23,112 nt of DNA from an uncultured Capnocytophaga sp. (GCA_915070235.1 CAJZFM010000004.1:1-23112), one strand, 5' to 3'; counted from the stretch's first letter, positions 1-9,224 are shown. A program made the numbers and translations. Notes: generated by a model from the letters alone, not told the origin.

Positions 1-1700
1 TGTACAAAGATCCTAATGATCCTTTTGCTCTTCCTATCTCAGTACTTCCTGAAGGTGGGATCCGTAGAAAGACTGAAAACACTACCAATGCTAACAGCTT
101 CCGTGCTACCCTTAGCTATAATGATTCTTTCAAAGACGGATTGCATACCTTGTCTCTGTATGGAGGCTTTGATATGGATAATGCCAAATATACCAGCGAT
201 GTCAATAGAAACTTTGGAATCCTCTATAACTTAGGTTACTATAGTTCTTATAACTATATGATATTCAAGAAGCGCCAAGAAGAAGATGACAATAAGTATT
301 ATACCATTAATAATACAGTAGGTAATTATCAGGCCCTCTTCGGTAATGCCTCTTATACTTTCAATGGTCGTTATACTTTTAATGGTACTTTGCGTTATGA
401 TGCCTCTAACCAATTTGGGGAATCTCGCTATATCCGCTGGATGCCTACTTGGAATACAGGCCTTACTTGGGACGTAACTCAAGAGAATTTCTTCAAGTAC
501 CTAAAACCACTTTCTCACCTAAATATCTATGGTTCTATTGGGATTACTGCCGTGGCACCATCGGTGAGCAATTCCCTCTCTCAGATCTATCCCAACCTGC
601 CTTGGAAGAACTCCAAACAACAAGAGTTGGGGCTTAATATCTCTTATTCTGCCAACCACGACCTTACTTATGAGAAAAACCAAGAGCTTAACATAGGTAC
701 TCAGTTTGGCTTATTTGATGACCGTATCAACATCTCTGCCGAATGGTTCAATCGTCGCAGCTATGACCTTATTGGGGACATTGTAACCCAAGGGGTAGGT
801 GGTACCATTGTTAAGAAAGGTAACATGGCCGAAATGCGTACCCGTGGTTTGGAAATAGGCTTGGAAACTACCAATATCAAGACCGAGGATTTCTCTTGGC
901 GTACCTCCTTTATCTACTCTCGTGCTAAGAACGAAGTAACCAAGCTCCTTACCAGTCCTAATATTGCTGATATGGTGGGCTATAACTCCTCCGATGCTAC
1001 ATCGGCTGGTGGTTTTGCCAAAGAGGGTTATCCACTAAAATCTCTATTCTCTGTTCCCTTCAACGGACTTGCTAGCAACGGATTGCCTACTTTCCGTGAT
1101 CAAAACGGGGATGTAACCATGAGTGGTATTCGTTTTGATAACCGAAATGTGGATTTCTTGAAATACTCAGGCACCCTTATTCCTACCGATCGTGGTAGCT
1201 TCAGCAATACGATCAACTACAAGGGGATTTCTTTCGGGGTGGTATTTACCTACTCTTACGGAAATGTGGTACGTCTAAGACATTTGAACAATGTATATAA
1301 CGACTATGCCAATGCTCCTCGAGAACTCAACAACCGTTGGCTCATACCTGGCGATGAGAACAAAACCGATATTCCGCGCCTCTATACCACTTATATGTAT
1401 GAAAAGACATACAGCTGGGATCAAATCAGACGTACTTATCTCACTTATGACTATTCCGATGTGCGTATAGCCAAGGGGGATAATATCCGCCTAAAAGAGA
1501 TTTCTATAGGTTATACCTTTGACAAAGATTTCTTGAGGGATACACGTATCCGCCAGCTGAGTATGAAGCTCCAAGCTACCAACGTGGCTCTGCTCTATGC
1601 CGATAAGAAGCTCAACGGAGACGATCCTGACTACCTTGCCAATGGATATACTCCTATTTCGCCTAAGCGAATTATCTTTACTTTACGTGTAGGACTTTAA
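1..1700 (+). CDS. SusC/RagA-like TonB-dependent outer-membrane receptor, C-terminal part (5' end outside window)
   Basis: The reading frame is open from base 3 with no start codon, so the gene begins upstream of the window; 565 codons are visible. An internal ATG at 141 is not the start, because the frame before it encodes a continuous protein-like sequence. The visible part is rich in alternating aromatic and polar residues typical of outer-membrane beta-strands. It ends in RIIFTLRVGL, the aromatic/hydrophobic closing strand usual for SusC proteins. In this family a 22-strand barrel with a SusD lid takes up substrate using TonB energy; the plug and carboxypeptidase-like N-terminal domains would lie upstream. 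The SusD-like gene follows after 12 bases, which supports the assignment. The substrate cannot be read from the sequence. Confidence 0.95.
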   Translation, partial: YKDPNDPFALPISVLPEGGIRRKTENTTNANSFRATLSYNDSFKDGLHTLSLYGGFDMDNAKYTSDVNRNFGILYNLGYYSSYNYMIFKKRQEEDDNKYYTINNTVGNYQALFGNASYTFNGRYTFNGTLRYDASNQFGESRYIRWMPTWNTGLTWDVTQENFFKYLKPLSHLNIYGSIGITAVAPSVSNSLSQIYPNLPWKNSKQQELGLNISYSANHDLTYEKNQELNIGTQFGLFDDRINISAEWFNRRSYDLIGDIVTQGVGGTIVKKGNMAEMRTRGLEIGLETTNIKTEDFSWRTSFIYSRAKNEVTKLLTSPNIADMVGYNSSDATSAGGFAKEGYPLKSLFSVPFNGLASNGLPTFRDQNGDVTMSGIRFDNRNVDFLKYSGTLIPTDRGSFSNTINYKGISFGVVFTYSYGNVVRLRHLNNVYNDYANAPRELNNRWLIPGDENKTDIPRLYTTYMYEKTYSWDQIRRTYLTYDYSDVRIAKGDNIRLKEISIGYTFDKDFLRDTRIRQLSMKLQATNVALLYADKKLNGDDPDYLANGYTPISPKRIIFTLRVGL

Positions 1701-1712
1701 TACTAAGACGAT

Positions 1713-3317
1713 ATGAAAAGATTATATTATATATTTTCAGCTGCCTTTTTAGCACTTACAAGCTGTAACAAACTATTGGACGAACTACCTGATAACCAAG
1801 TGCGTGTGGACTCTCCTGAAAAGGTAAAGAAACTCTTGGTCAATGCCTATCCTCAGGTAAGTGCCAGCATCTTGAACGAATTTTCTTCCGATAACATAGG
1901 TGATGGAGGAGATCTCGTGAAGTTTGACCCCCCATTGGCCGTAGAAATAGCCAACTGGGAACCCATCAACGAATACTCTGATTATGAGGGATTAAAGTAC
2001 GTATGGCAATATCACTATGATGCTATTAACCATGCCAATACAGCCCTAGAGGCCATTGACAAATTGGGTAATACCGCTGAGCTACAACCTGCTCGTGGTG
2101 AGGCCTTGGTAGCTCGTGCTTACGGGCATTTTGAACTAGTGAACCTCTTTGGGAAGCCTTATAATCCTTCTACCAGCGCCTCTGACCCAGGTATTCCTTA
2201 TATGCTCGCCCCTGAGACTGAACTGAACAAAAAGTACGAACGTACTTCAGTGGCTAAGATCTACCAGCAGATAGATGCCGACTTGCAAGAGGGATTGCCC
2301 CTTATCAATGATAGCTACTATGATATGCCTAAGTATCACTTCAACAAAAAGGCGGCTTATGCCTTTGCGGCACGCTTCTACCTCTATTACCAACAGTGGC
2401 AAAAAGCCTTAGATGCGGCCAATGAAGTGCTTACTACCAACGATAGAACCACTAAGAACTTGCTAAGAAACTGGCAAGACTTCCGTGATGTGAGCAAAGT
2501 AGGAAGTACCAAACAAGGAAACAGAGCGCTCTACTATACCCGTGATGATATACAGGCGAACCTCTTAGTATTGCCAGTGTATTCGAGCATTACTAACTAT
2601 TTCTCTGAAGACTATTCGCGCCGTTACACCCACAATAGCCGTATTTCCAACCAGGAAACTTTGGCAGCTCCTAACCTATGGGATACACAAGGAAAGGCTA
2701 TTATCAATGAGCGCTATTGGTTTATGCCTATTAAGACAGAAAGTAACGATGCCAATACTATTTTCTTTGACAAATGGCCTGCTTTCTCAGGTGATTATTC
2801 CAGAAGTATCATGATTCCTTTCACTACTGACGAAACTCTCTTGGTACGTGCCGAGGCGAAGATACACCTCAAGCAGTACGAAAGCGCTGTTAATGACTTG
2901 AACCTATGGACATCTAAGTTTATCCAAGTCAAAAGAGTAGCAGGTTATACCAACAAAAACCAAGTAACTCAGGACGAGATTGTGGCTTTCTACAATGGGA
3001 TAAACTACTCCCAAGCTACCGACGAAGGAGCTACTCAGAAGAAGCACTTAAATCCTTCCTTCACTATAGAGGCTGATGGTGTGCAGGAACCCCTCTTGCA
3101 CTATTTGCTTGAGTGCCGCCGTGTTCTTACCCTTGGTGATGGCTTGCGCTGGCAGGATATACGCCGCTATAATATAGAGGTAGTACGCTACAAGACCGAC
3201 GAAAATAACCGTAACCAATTCTCTGTCAAAGCGGTACTTCCTCCTGATGACCCAAGGCGTACCCTTCAGCTACCTACTATGGTGCTACAAGCAGGAATGA
3301 CCCCTAATCCAAGATAA
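1713..3317 (+). CDS. SusD/RagB-like nutrient-binding outer-membrane lipoprotein
   Basis: The product is 534 residues, normal for SusD proteins. It has a lipoprotein signal peptide with lipobox LTSC and Cys18 as the lipidated residue. The downstream region is helix-rich, with TPR-like stretches such as ARGEALVARAYGHFELVNLFG near residues 127-147. The C-terminal section has the family feature LLECRRVLTLGDGLRWQDIRRY before the end. SusD acts as a lid on the SusC barrel and captures the substrate at the cell surface. The sequence after Cys18 is NKLLDE, which has a Lys and an acidic pair but is not a perfect surface-export signal. It lies 12 bases after susC and 15 bases before the metallopeptidase gene, within one operon. 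Confidence 0.95.
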   Translation: MKRLYYIFSAAFLALTSCNKLLDELPDNQVRVDSPEKVKKLLVNAYPQVSASILNEFSSDNIGDGGDLVKFDPPLAVEIANWEPINEYSDYEGLKYVWQYHYDAINHANTALEAIDKLGNTAELQPARGEALVARAYGHFELVNLFGKPYNPSTSASDPGIPYMLAPETELNKKYERTSVAKIYQQIDADLQEGLPLINDSYYDMPKYHFNKKAAYAFAARFYLYYQQWQKALDAANEVLTTNDRTTKNLLRNWQDFRDVSKVGSTKQGNRALYYTRDDIQANLLVLPVYSSITNYFSEDYSRRYTHNSRISNQETLAAPNLWDTQGKAIINERYWFMPIKTESNDANTIFFDKWPAFSGDYSRSIMIPFTTDETLLVRAEAKIHLKQYESAVNDLNLWTSKFIQVKRVAGYTNKNQVTQDEIVAFYNGINYSQATDEGATQKKHLNPSFTIEADGVQEPLLHYLLECRRVLTLGDGLRWQDIRRYNIEVVRYKTDENNRNQFSVKAVLPPDDPRRTLQLPTMVLQAGMTPNPR

Positions 3318-3332
3318 TAAAAATAGTATCTT

Positions 3333-4442
3333 ATGAAAAAAATAATATATATGTTTTTGGCAGCAGCCTTCCTTATGGGCTGTTCCAATGATGATAAAAT
3401 CAATACCTCCGAAAGTGCTACAACTGCCGACGATGGAGGTGTCAATGGAAAGGTGATTAACCCTCAGAATCCATTGGATAAGTATATAGAAAAGCACTTT
3501 TCTCAGCCTTATAGTATAAATATATTATACCGCTTCCTTGAAAGGGATATCTATAGGTCTTATACGATGGCTCCTACACGCTACGAAAAGGCGATAGAGT
3601 TTGTCAATGTATTTAATTATCTCTTTGTAGAGCCTTATATCAAGATAACCTCCAAGCAGTTCCTCAAAGAACACTCCTTCAATACCATTATATTGATAGG
3701 CGAACCTGCTTTCAACTCCACTGGAGCGAAGCTGGTAGGTTTTGCCGCTGCTGGGGTGAAGATTCACTTGTTGGAGATTAACAATATGGATCCTAACAAT
3801 ATCTATTGGCTTAACGACAACATCTTGGCTACACTCTATCATGAGAATGCACACACTTGGCACCAAGCCAAGCTCTATCCTACTGATTATGAGAAGATCT
3901 CCGCTTCTGACTATAAGCGAGATAACTGGGTAACAGCTTGGAACCTATCCTCAAGAAACTATTTGCCTGCGGGCTTTATGACCGCTTACTCCAGCTTTAA
4001 TAGCGATGAGGACTTCGTAGAGATGTTGGCTCGTTATATCGTATATCACAATGCAACACTGGATTGTGGTTGTGCTACTACAGATAGTTCTTTGGATACC
4101 GACGGAGATGGCTTTGATGATGAGCTTTATACCGCTTGGAAGAATAAGTTCTGGAACTATGGAAACCTAAATGATGACCAAAACAACTATGAGTCTTCCA
4201 ATGTATGGGAGGAACAGCTTAAAATAGCAGATGTAAAAATACGCCCTACCGAAACTTATACAGGTAAGCAAAAAATAGAACAGAAAATGGCCATTATGAA
4301 GAAATATCTCTTGGAAGAATGGAATATCAATCTTGATGAGTTACGCGCTGAAATCCGTAGCCGATACCCCTATGTAGTGGGCCGAGACTTTGAAGGAAAT
4401 CCTGTACCAAGAAAAGATTTCTCTGTGTTACCTAATAATTAA
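3333..4442 (+). CDS. Putative zinc-binding metallopeptidase lipoprotein (SusCD-associated HExxH family)
   Basis: The product is 369 residues with a lipoprotein signal peptide, Cys17 in FLMGC, then SNDD, which resembles the Bacteroidetes surface-export signal. The motif HENAH at residues 170-174 is a HExxH zinc site. A likely third ligand is one of the acids in SDEDFVEMLARY near residues 224-235, as in gluzincins. This fits the family of import-associated zinc metallohydrolase lipoproteins encoded beside TonB receptor/SusD pairs. Residues 255-264 (DTDGDGFDDE) look like a DxDxDG calcium-binding loop, preceded by a CxC pair at 245 and 247. The enzyme presumably works at the outer surface, freeing or processing what the receptor imports. 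The family is well supported; the substrate is unknown. Confidence 0.85.
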   Translation: MKKIIYMFLAAAFLMGCSNDDKINTSESATTADDGGVNGKVINPQNPLDKYIEKHFSQPYSINILYRFLERDIYRSYTMAPTRYEKAIEFVNVFNYLFVEPYIKITSKQFLKEHSFNTIILIGEPAFNSTGAKLVGFAAAGVKIHLLEINNMDPNNIYWLNDNILATLYHENAHTWHQAKLYPTDYEKISASDYKRDNWVTAWNLSSRNYLPAGFMTAYSSFNSDEDFVEMLARYIVYHNATLDCGCATTDSSLDTDGDGFDDELYTAWKNKFWNYGNLNDDQNNYESSNVWEEQLKIADVKIRPTETYTGKQKIEQKMAIMKKYLLEEWNINLDELRAEIRSRYPYVVGRDFEGNPVPRKDFSVLPNN

Positions 4443-4450
4443 AATTTGCT

Positions 4451-5761
4451 ATGAAAAGATATATCATATTACTCGTAACGCTTTCTTTGGTAGCCTCTTG
4501 TAGCTACAAGGAAGATGATAATTTTGACCAGAAACCAGCAGGTCGTATGGCCAATGTCTTAGAGACTTATAAGAACACCCTTGAGGAGGATACCTATTGG
4601 CAACTTTCTTATTTCCCTAAGGTAAGCCGACGTTTCTTAGGGCTACCAAGAATGGATCATAGTGTAGGAGGGTATAACATCTTCTTGAAATTCAAGGATG
4701 GTAAGGTAAGTGCTTCAGCAGAGTTCATGCCTAATAATGATGAATATACCACTTACTTCTCTTATCAGAATACCGAGGCAATCACCCTTAGTTTTGATAC
4801 TTATAACGATGTATTGCACCACTTCCGCCGTACCTCTGGCCAGTTTCCTAATGCACGTGGTGGGGATATTGAGTTAGAAATTTTGGAGCCTGTAAGTAAT
4901 GGTTATACTGTTGTAGGACGTTCTTCCACTACCAAAATGATCCTTACTAAGTTTACAGGAAACCGTGAGGAATACCTCAATAAGGTGCGTGCTAATACAG
5001 AAGTTCTTAAAGACAAAGGACTTAACTCCGCCCAAATCGGTGGCAAGACAGTTACCATGACCCTCTTCCCCAGCTATCGCCAAATAGCTTTTAGTTATGA
5101 TGGGCAGGATGTACAACAGGCTTTTGTGGTAACCGATAAGGGACTTAAGTTCTACGAGCCTGTTACTGTAAACGGGGTTACTTTGGACGAACTCTATATC
5201 AATGAGGCAAAAACAGCCCTTACCACACCTGATAATGCCCTTACCATTACTTTCCAAGCAGCTCCTCTCCAGCTAACAGAGAACCCTATGAAAGTGTGGT
5301 TTGACGAAGGTTTTGTCTCCGATAAGCTATTGACTAGCTACAATACTACCGATTCGTGGATTAAGTGGGCCTATGCTTGGTATGACCTCAAAAGAAATGG
5401 CTTTACAGACCTTAGATTTTCCACTATCAAAGGAAATGATAACGAATCAGTTACAGGATTCACTAAGTTTATCTCTTATGTGGCGGGATATGATGGTGGT
5501 GTATGGACTTACTATGAAGTGGATATGGTAGGGGTAGGAGATCACCCTGACCAAGTGCGCTTTATCCTCAAAGACCCATCCGATCACAAGACCCTCAGAA
5601 CAGGCGAATACCGAAACCAAATACAGTTCTACTCTTGGCTTGTTACCATACTCTATAGAGCTATTGCTAATAATGGACCTTATACAGTAGAGGACGGAGG
5701 TGATTATTACAAATTTACCAGCACAACCGATAGTGATTATTGGTTCTACCTTTACAAATAA
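4451..5761 (+). CDS. DUF4302-type lipoprotein, last gene of the SusCD operon
   Basis: The product is 436 residues with a clear lipoprotein signal peptide. Cys17 in VASC is followed by SYKEDD, a good match to the K-(D/E)2 export signal that places lipoproteins on the cell surface in Capnocytophaga and Bacteroides. The rest is beta-rich without recognisable catalytic motifs. From its length, the YKEDDNFDQKPAGRM start and its place directly after the HExxH lipoprotein, I assign it to the DUF4302 family, which often accompanies such SusCD-metallopeptidase loci. The family's molecular role is not established; a surface binding partner of the receptor is a reasonable inference. The start lies 8 bases after the previous stop, and a strong hairpin terminator follows 28 bases after the stop codon. 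Confidence 0.75.
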   Translation: MKRYIILLVTLSLVASCSYKEDDNFDQKPAGRMANVLETYKNTLEEDTYWQLSYFPKVSRRFLGLPRMDHSVGGYNIFLKFKDGKVSASAEFMPNNDEYTTYFSYQNTEAITLSFDTYNDVLHHFRRTSGQFPNARGGDIELEILEPVSNGYTVVGRSSTTKMILTKFTGNREEYLNKVRANTEVLKDKGLNSAQIGGKTVTMTLFPSYRQIAFSYDGQDVQQAFVVTDKGLKFYEPVTVNGVTLDELYINEAKTALTTPDNALTITFQAAPLQLTENPMKVWFDEGFVSDKLLTSYNTTDSWIKWAYAWYDLKRNGFTDLRFSTIKGNDNESVTGFTKFISYVAGYDGGVWTYYEVDMVGVGDHPDQVRFILKDPSDHKTLRTGEYRNQIQFYSWLVTILYRAIANNGPYTVEDGGDYYKFTSTTDSDYWFYLYK

Positions 5762-5789
5762 TTAGCATTTCTCATATCATCATTTTCAT

Positions 5790-5815
5790 AAGGGCTGCCC
5801 GAGAGGGCAGCCCTT
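5790..5815. terminator. Hairpin terminator after the SusCD operon
   Basis: A perfect 11-bp GC-rich stem (AAGGGCTGCCC / GGGCAGCCCTT) surrounds a GAGA tetraloop and is followed by the AT-rich ATTATTCACTATTC. It lies 28 bases after the DUF4302 gene stop. The trailing T-run is poor, but the stem is strong and no gene continues across it. Confidence 0.85.
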
Positions 5816-5991
5816 ATTATTCACTATTCATTCTCCACTTTTCACTATCTTACGCGCCTGCAAAGCGATACTCAGCTTCTATATCCAGAGTAAGGCGGGT
5901 GAAGAGGTCATTGAGTAGCTCCCGACTTACAGTAAGCAGAATCCTCCTTATAGTGGTTATCACCTTTAGATGAAAAAATATGGAAACTTTT
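5816..5991. other. Intergenic stretch with TTCACTATTC-type repeats and a short minus-strand open frame
   Basis: This is the largest gene-poor stretch in the window. The first part (5818-5850) has imperfect repeats of TTCACT/TTCATTC. On the minus strand a 37-codon open frame runs from a GTG at 5963 to a stop at 5850 and ends in AEYRFAGA. It lacks an ATG and an obvious ribosome-binding context, although its composition looks protein-like. It could be a gene remnant or a small gene; I do not call it as a CDS. The right edge abuts the RND promoter. Confidence 0.4.
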
Positions 5992-6023
5992 TTTGTTTAT
6001 TTAGTTTTTTTGCTTTACCTTTG
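5992..6023 (+). promoter_or_regulatory. Bacteroidetes-type promoter for the RND permease gene
   Basis: TTTG at 5992-5995 and TACCTTTG at 6016-6023 are separated by exactly 20 bases, matching the TTTG-N19-21-TAnnTTTG consensus of the Bacteroidetes primary sigma factor. Transcription would start near 6030, giving a leader of under 20 bases before the ATG at 6048. Confidence 0.85.
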
Positions 6024-6047
6024 CCCCCGATTTAGAAATTACTTGCG

Positions 6048-9000
6048 ATGGATATAATCAAACTCTCTATCAAGCGACCCAGTGTCCTAATTGTGATGCT
6101 CTCCTTATTACTCTTGGGGGGCTTTTATTCCTATAAGCTCCTAAACTACGAACTCATTCCTAAGTTTGAGGTCAATGTGATAACCATTTCCACTATATAT
6201 GCAGGAGCGTCCCCTTCAGAAATTGAGAGTACCGTAACTAAGAAAATTGAGGATGCGGTATCTTCTTTGGAGAATATCAAAAAAATACAATCCAACTCTT
6301 ATGAGTCGCTCTCAGTGGTAGTTATACAGCTAACCAACGATGCCAATGTGGATAATACGCTCAACGATGCTCAGCGCAAGATCAACGCTATCCGTGCCGA
6401 TCTCCCTACAGATGCCAAAGAGCCTTCCCTTTCTAAGTTCTCCCTATCGGACTTGCCAATTATCTCCATGGGGGTTACTTCCAATCTTTCCTCCCAAGAG
6501 CTTTATGACTTGGTGGATAAGAAGATACAGCCTGAACTCTCTCGTGTGCCTGGGGTGGCACAGGTCAATATCATTGGCGGTCGCAAGAGGGAAATTCGTG
6601 TGAATGTGGATGCTCAAAAGCTCGAAGGTTATGGCCTTACCATTACACAAATACAACAATTGATTGCAGCTTCCAATATAGAAATCCCTGCGGGAAAACT
6701 CAAAACACGCGAGAATAGTACCTCTATCCGTGTCTTGGGTAAGATTCAGGACGTGGAGCAACTACGTAACTTGCCGCTTGTCTCCCAAAATGGTATAGAA
6801 ATTCGTCTTTCCGACGTAGCCGATGTACAAGATACAGAGGAAGATGCTACTAAAATAGCTCGTATCAACCAAGAAAATACGCTCCTGCTGCAAGTGCTTA
6901 AACAAACTGATGCTAATGCGGTATCGGTAAGCGAACAGGTACGAAAGAAGATGGCTCAGATAGAAAAAACCTATGCCAAAGAGAATGTAAAGCTACAATT
7001 GGCAGAGGATACCAGCGAATTTACACTACATGCAGCCAACTCGGTGATGTTTGACCTTTTCTTGGCGATTGTACTCGTGGCTGTGGTGATGTACTTCTTT
7101 CTCCACAGCTTGCGTAATGCGCTCATTGTGATGGTCTCTATTCCGACTTCACTCATCGCAGCCTTTATCGGTATGTACTTCTTTGGCTTTACGCTGAACC
7201 TGATGAGCCTTGTCGCTCTTTCAATGGTGGTAGGTATCTTGGTGGATGATGCCATTGTGGTCTTGGAGAATGTACACCGCCATATGGAGATGGGAAAGAA
7301 CAAGGTACGTGCTGCCTATGATGGGTCTAAGGAAATTGTCCTTACCGTTATGGCCATTACCTTGGTAATCGTGGTGGTATTCGTGCCAATTTCTATAGGA
7401 AACTCTATAGTGGTGAATGTAGTAAAAGAGTTCTGTATGACAGTGGCTATTGCTACAGCTCTCTCCTTGCTGATGTCCTTTACCGTAGTGCCTTGGCTCT
7501 ACTCTCGTTTTGGGAAGTTGGAACACCCTGATCCTAAATCCTTTATGGGGAAACTCTCTATTGGATTTGAGAACTTTATCAAGCGTATGACTCATTTCTT
7601 CTCTGACCTTTTGGTATGGTCTTTCAAGAATAAGTGGAAAACGATTATCTTGGTATTCTTCCTCTTTGCAGGTTCTTGTTCGCTCATTCCTGCTGGATAT
7701 ATCGGAACAGAGTTCTTCCAAAATATGGATAGAGGAAAGTTCTTGGTACAGTTTGAATTGAACAAGGATGCTTCCTTGGAGCAAACCAACTTTATTACGC
7801 AGAAGGCAGAGAACTATTTGCGCAACCTCAAGGTGCCAGGAACGAATAAGCCATTGGTAGAGCGTATGATTACCACTATAGGACAGTCCACCAGTGGTAT
7901 GGGCGCCTCTCAGTCTACCGCTTATAAGTCCGAAATACAGATCACCCTTGTGGATAAGAAGGAGCGTAGCGAATCTACCAATATCATTGCCGCCAAGCTC
8001 AAGCGCGAACTCAGCCAGTACTTGGTAGATGCCAAAGTAAAGACCGTTCCAGTGGGGCTTATGGGAGCAGAGCAAGCACCTATTGCCTTGGTGGTTACCT
8101 CTGACGATGTCAAGGTAGCTCAAGAATATGCGTTAAAAACCGCTGAACTGCTCAAAACAATCCCTGGAGCTACCGAGGTGAAACTCTCTTCAGAGGCAGG
8201 AAATCCTGAGATCAATGTACAGCTGGATCGTGATAAGATGACTATGCTGGGGCTTAATATTGCTACTGTGGGAACTACCATGCGTATGGCTTTTAACGGA
8301 AATGACTCTAACAAGTTCCGTACAGGCGACTCAGAGTATGATATCAATATCCTATTTGAGGAAGGTCATCGCCAGTCCATAGAGGATGTGGAGAATATGG
8401 TGTTTATCAACAATGCAGGGCAGCAGATAAAGCTCTCTCAGTTTGCCAAAGTCTTCTACGCCTCAGGGCCTACCCTATTGGAGCGTTATGATAAGTCGCC
8501 TTCTGTAACCGTACAGGCTCAATCCGTAGGACGCCCTACAGGTACTATTGTTTCTGAGTGGAAAGCAAAACTTGATGCGATGGAAAAACCTGCCAATGTA
8601 CATTTCACTTTCTCAGGAGACCAAGAAAACCAAGATGAGGGCTTCGGTACACTCTTTGTATCACTCATAGCGGCTATCCTATTAGTGTACATGGTAATGG
8701 TGGTACTCTATAACAGTTTCTCTCGTCCGTTTGTGGTGATGTTCTCTATTCCACTTTCCTTCATTGGAGCCTTGGTGGCTTTGGCATTGGCCAATATGTC
8801 GCTCAATATCTTCACCCTCTTAGGGATCATCATGCTCATCGGGTTGGTGGCTAAGAATGCGATTATGATTGTGGATTTTGCTAACCACCGCAAGGAGGAA
8901 GGAGAAGATACAGTAACGGCCTTGATACAAGCCAACCATGCGCGTTTCCGTCCAATCCTGATGACGACCATTGCCATGGTGGCAGGTATGATTCCGCTGG

Positions 9001-9224
9001 CAATAGCCTCTGGTGCAGGAGCTGAGATTAACAACGCCTTAGCGATCGTAATCATCGGAGGGCTTATCTCCTCTTTGTTCCTAACTTTGATTGTGGTACC
9101 ATTGGTATATCTGATCTTTGATAACATTGGTAAGCGCTTCGGGAAAGGTACCAAGACCGACTATGATCGCCTAATGATTGCTGACTACGAACATAAGGAA
9201 ATCAAAGGCGAACACGAGATATAA
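6048..9224 (+). CDS. RND-family multidrug/solute efflux permease (AcrB/MexB-like)
   Basis: The product is 1058 residues, the expected length for HAE/HME-type RND pumps. The N-terminus IKRPSVLIVMLSLLLLGGF is the first membrane segment, followed by a large periplasmic loop. A second membrane block holds VGILVDDAIVVLENV with the proton-relay Asp pair at residues 400-401. The second half repeats the pattern, with GLVAKNAIMIVDFA carrying the relay Lys at 936. These residues match the transport-essential Asp407/Asp408/Lys940 of AcrB, so the pump should be active. Such proteins need a periplasmic adaptor and a TolC-like channel, and neither gene is in this window. The gene stands alone between its own promoter and a bidirectional terminator. 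Drug or metal substrate cannot be decided; the sequence looks more like the hydrophobic-compound class than the metal class. Confidence 0.95.
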   Translation: MDIIKLSIKRPSVLIVMLSLLLLGGFYSYKLLNYELIPKFEVNVITISTIYAGASPSEIESTVTKKIEDAVSSLENIKKIQSNSYESLSVVVIQLTNDANVDNTLNDAQRKINAIRADLPTDAKEPSLSKFSLSDLPIISMGVTSNLSSQELYDLVDKKIQPELSRVPGVAQVNIIGGRKREIRVNVDAQKLEGYGLTITQIQQLIAASNIEIPAGKLKTRENSTSIRVLGKIQDVEQLRNLPLVSQNGIEIRLSDVADVQDTEEDATKIARINQENTLLLQVLKQTDANAVSVSEQVRKKMAQIEKTYAKENVKLQLAEDTSEFTLHAANSVMFDLFLAIVLVAVVMYFFLHSLRNALIVMVSIPTSLIAAFIGMYFFGFTLNLMSLVALSMVVGILVDDAIVVLENVHRHMEMGKNKVRAAYDGSKEIVLTVMAITLVIVVVFVPISIGNSIVVNVVKEFCMTVAIATALSLLMSFTVVPWLYSRFGKLEHPDPKSFMGKLSIGFENFIKRMTHFFSDLLVWSFKNKWKTIILVFFLFAGSCSLIPAGYIGTEFFQNMDRGKFLVQFELNKDASLEQTNFITQKAENYLRNLKVPGTNKPLVERMITTIGQSTSGMGASQSTAYKSEIQITLVDKKERSESTNIIAAKLKRELSQYLVDAKVKTVPVGLMGAEQAPIALVVTSDDVKVAQEYALKTAELLKTIPGATEVKLSSEAGNPEINVQLDRDKMTMLGLNIATVGTTMRMAFNGNDSNKFRTGDSEYDINILFEEGHRQSIEDVENMVFINNAGQQIKLSQFAKVFYASGPTLLERYDKSPSVTVQAQSVGRPTGTIVSEWKAKLDAMEKPANVHFTFSGDQENQDEGFGTLFVSLIAAILLVYMVMVVLYNSFSRPFVVMFSIPLSFIGALVALALANMSLNIFTLLGIIMLIGLVAKNAIMIVDFANHRKEEGEDTVTALIQANHARFRPILMTTIAMVAGMIPLAIASGAGAEINNALAIVIIGGLISSLFLTLIVVPLVYLIFDNIGKRFGKGTKTDYDRLMIADYEHKEIKGEHEI

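Noticed and set aside
5740..5973. 77-codon plus-strand frame running across the terminator hairpin
   Set aside because: It overlaps the DUF4302 gene end and includes the terminator hairpin, and its composition is not protein-like.
7221..8123. 300-codon minus-strand open frame opposite the RND gene
   Set aside because: It lies wholly inside the RND permease gene, whose plus-strand motifs are complete, and its translation has no family-like pattern. It is a shadow frame.
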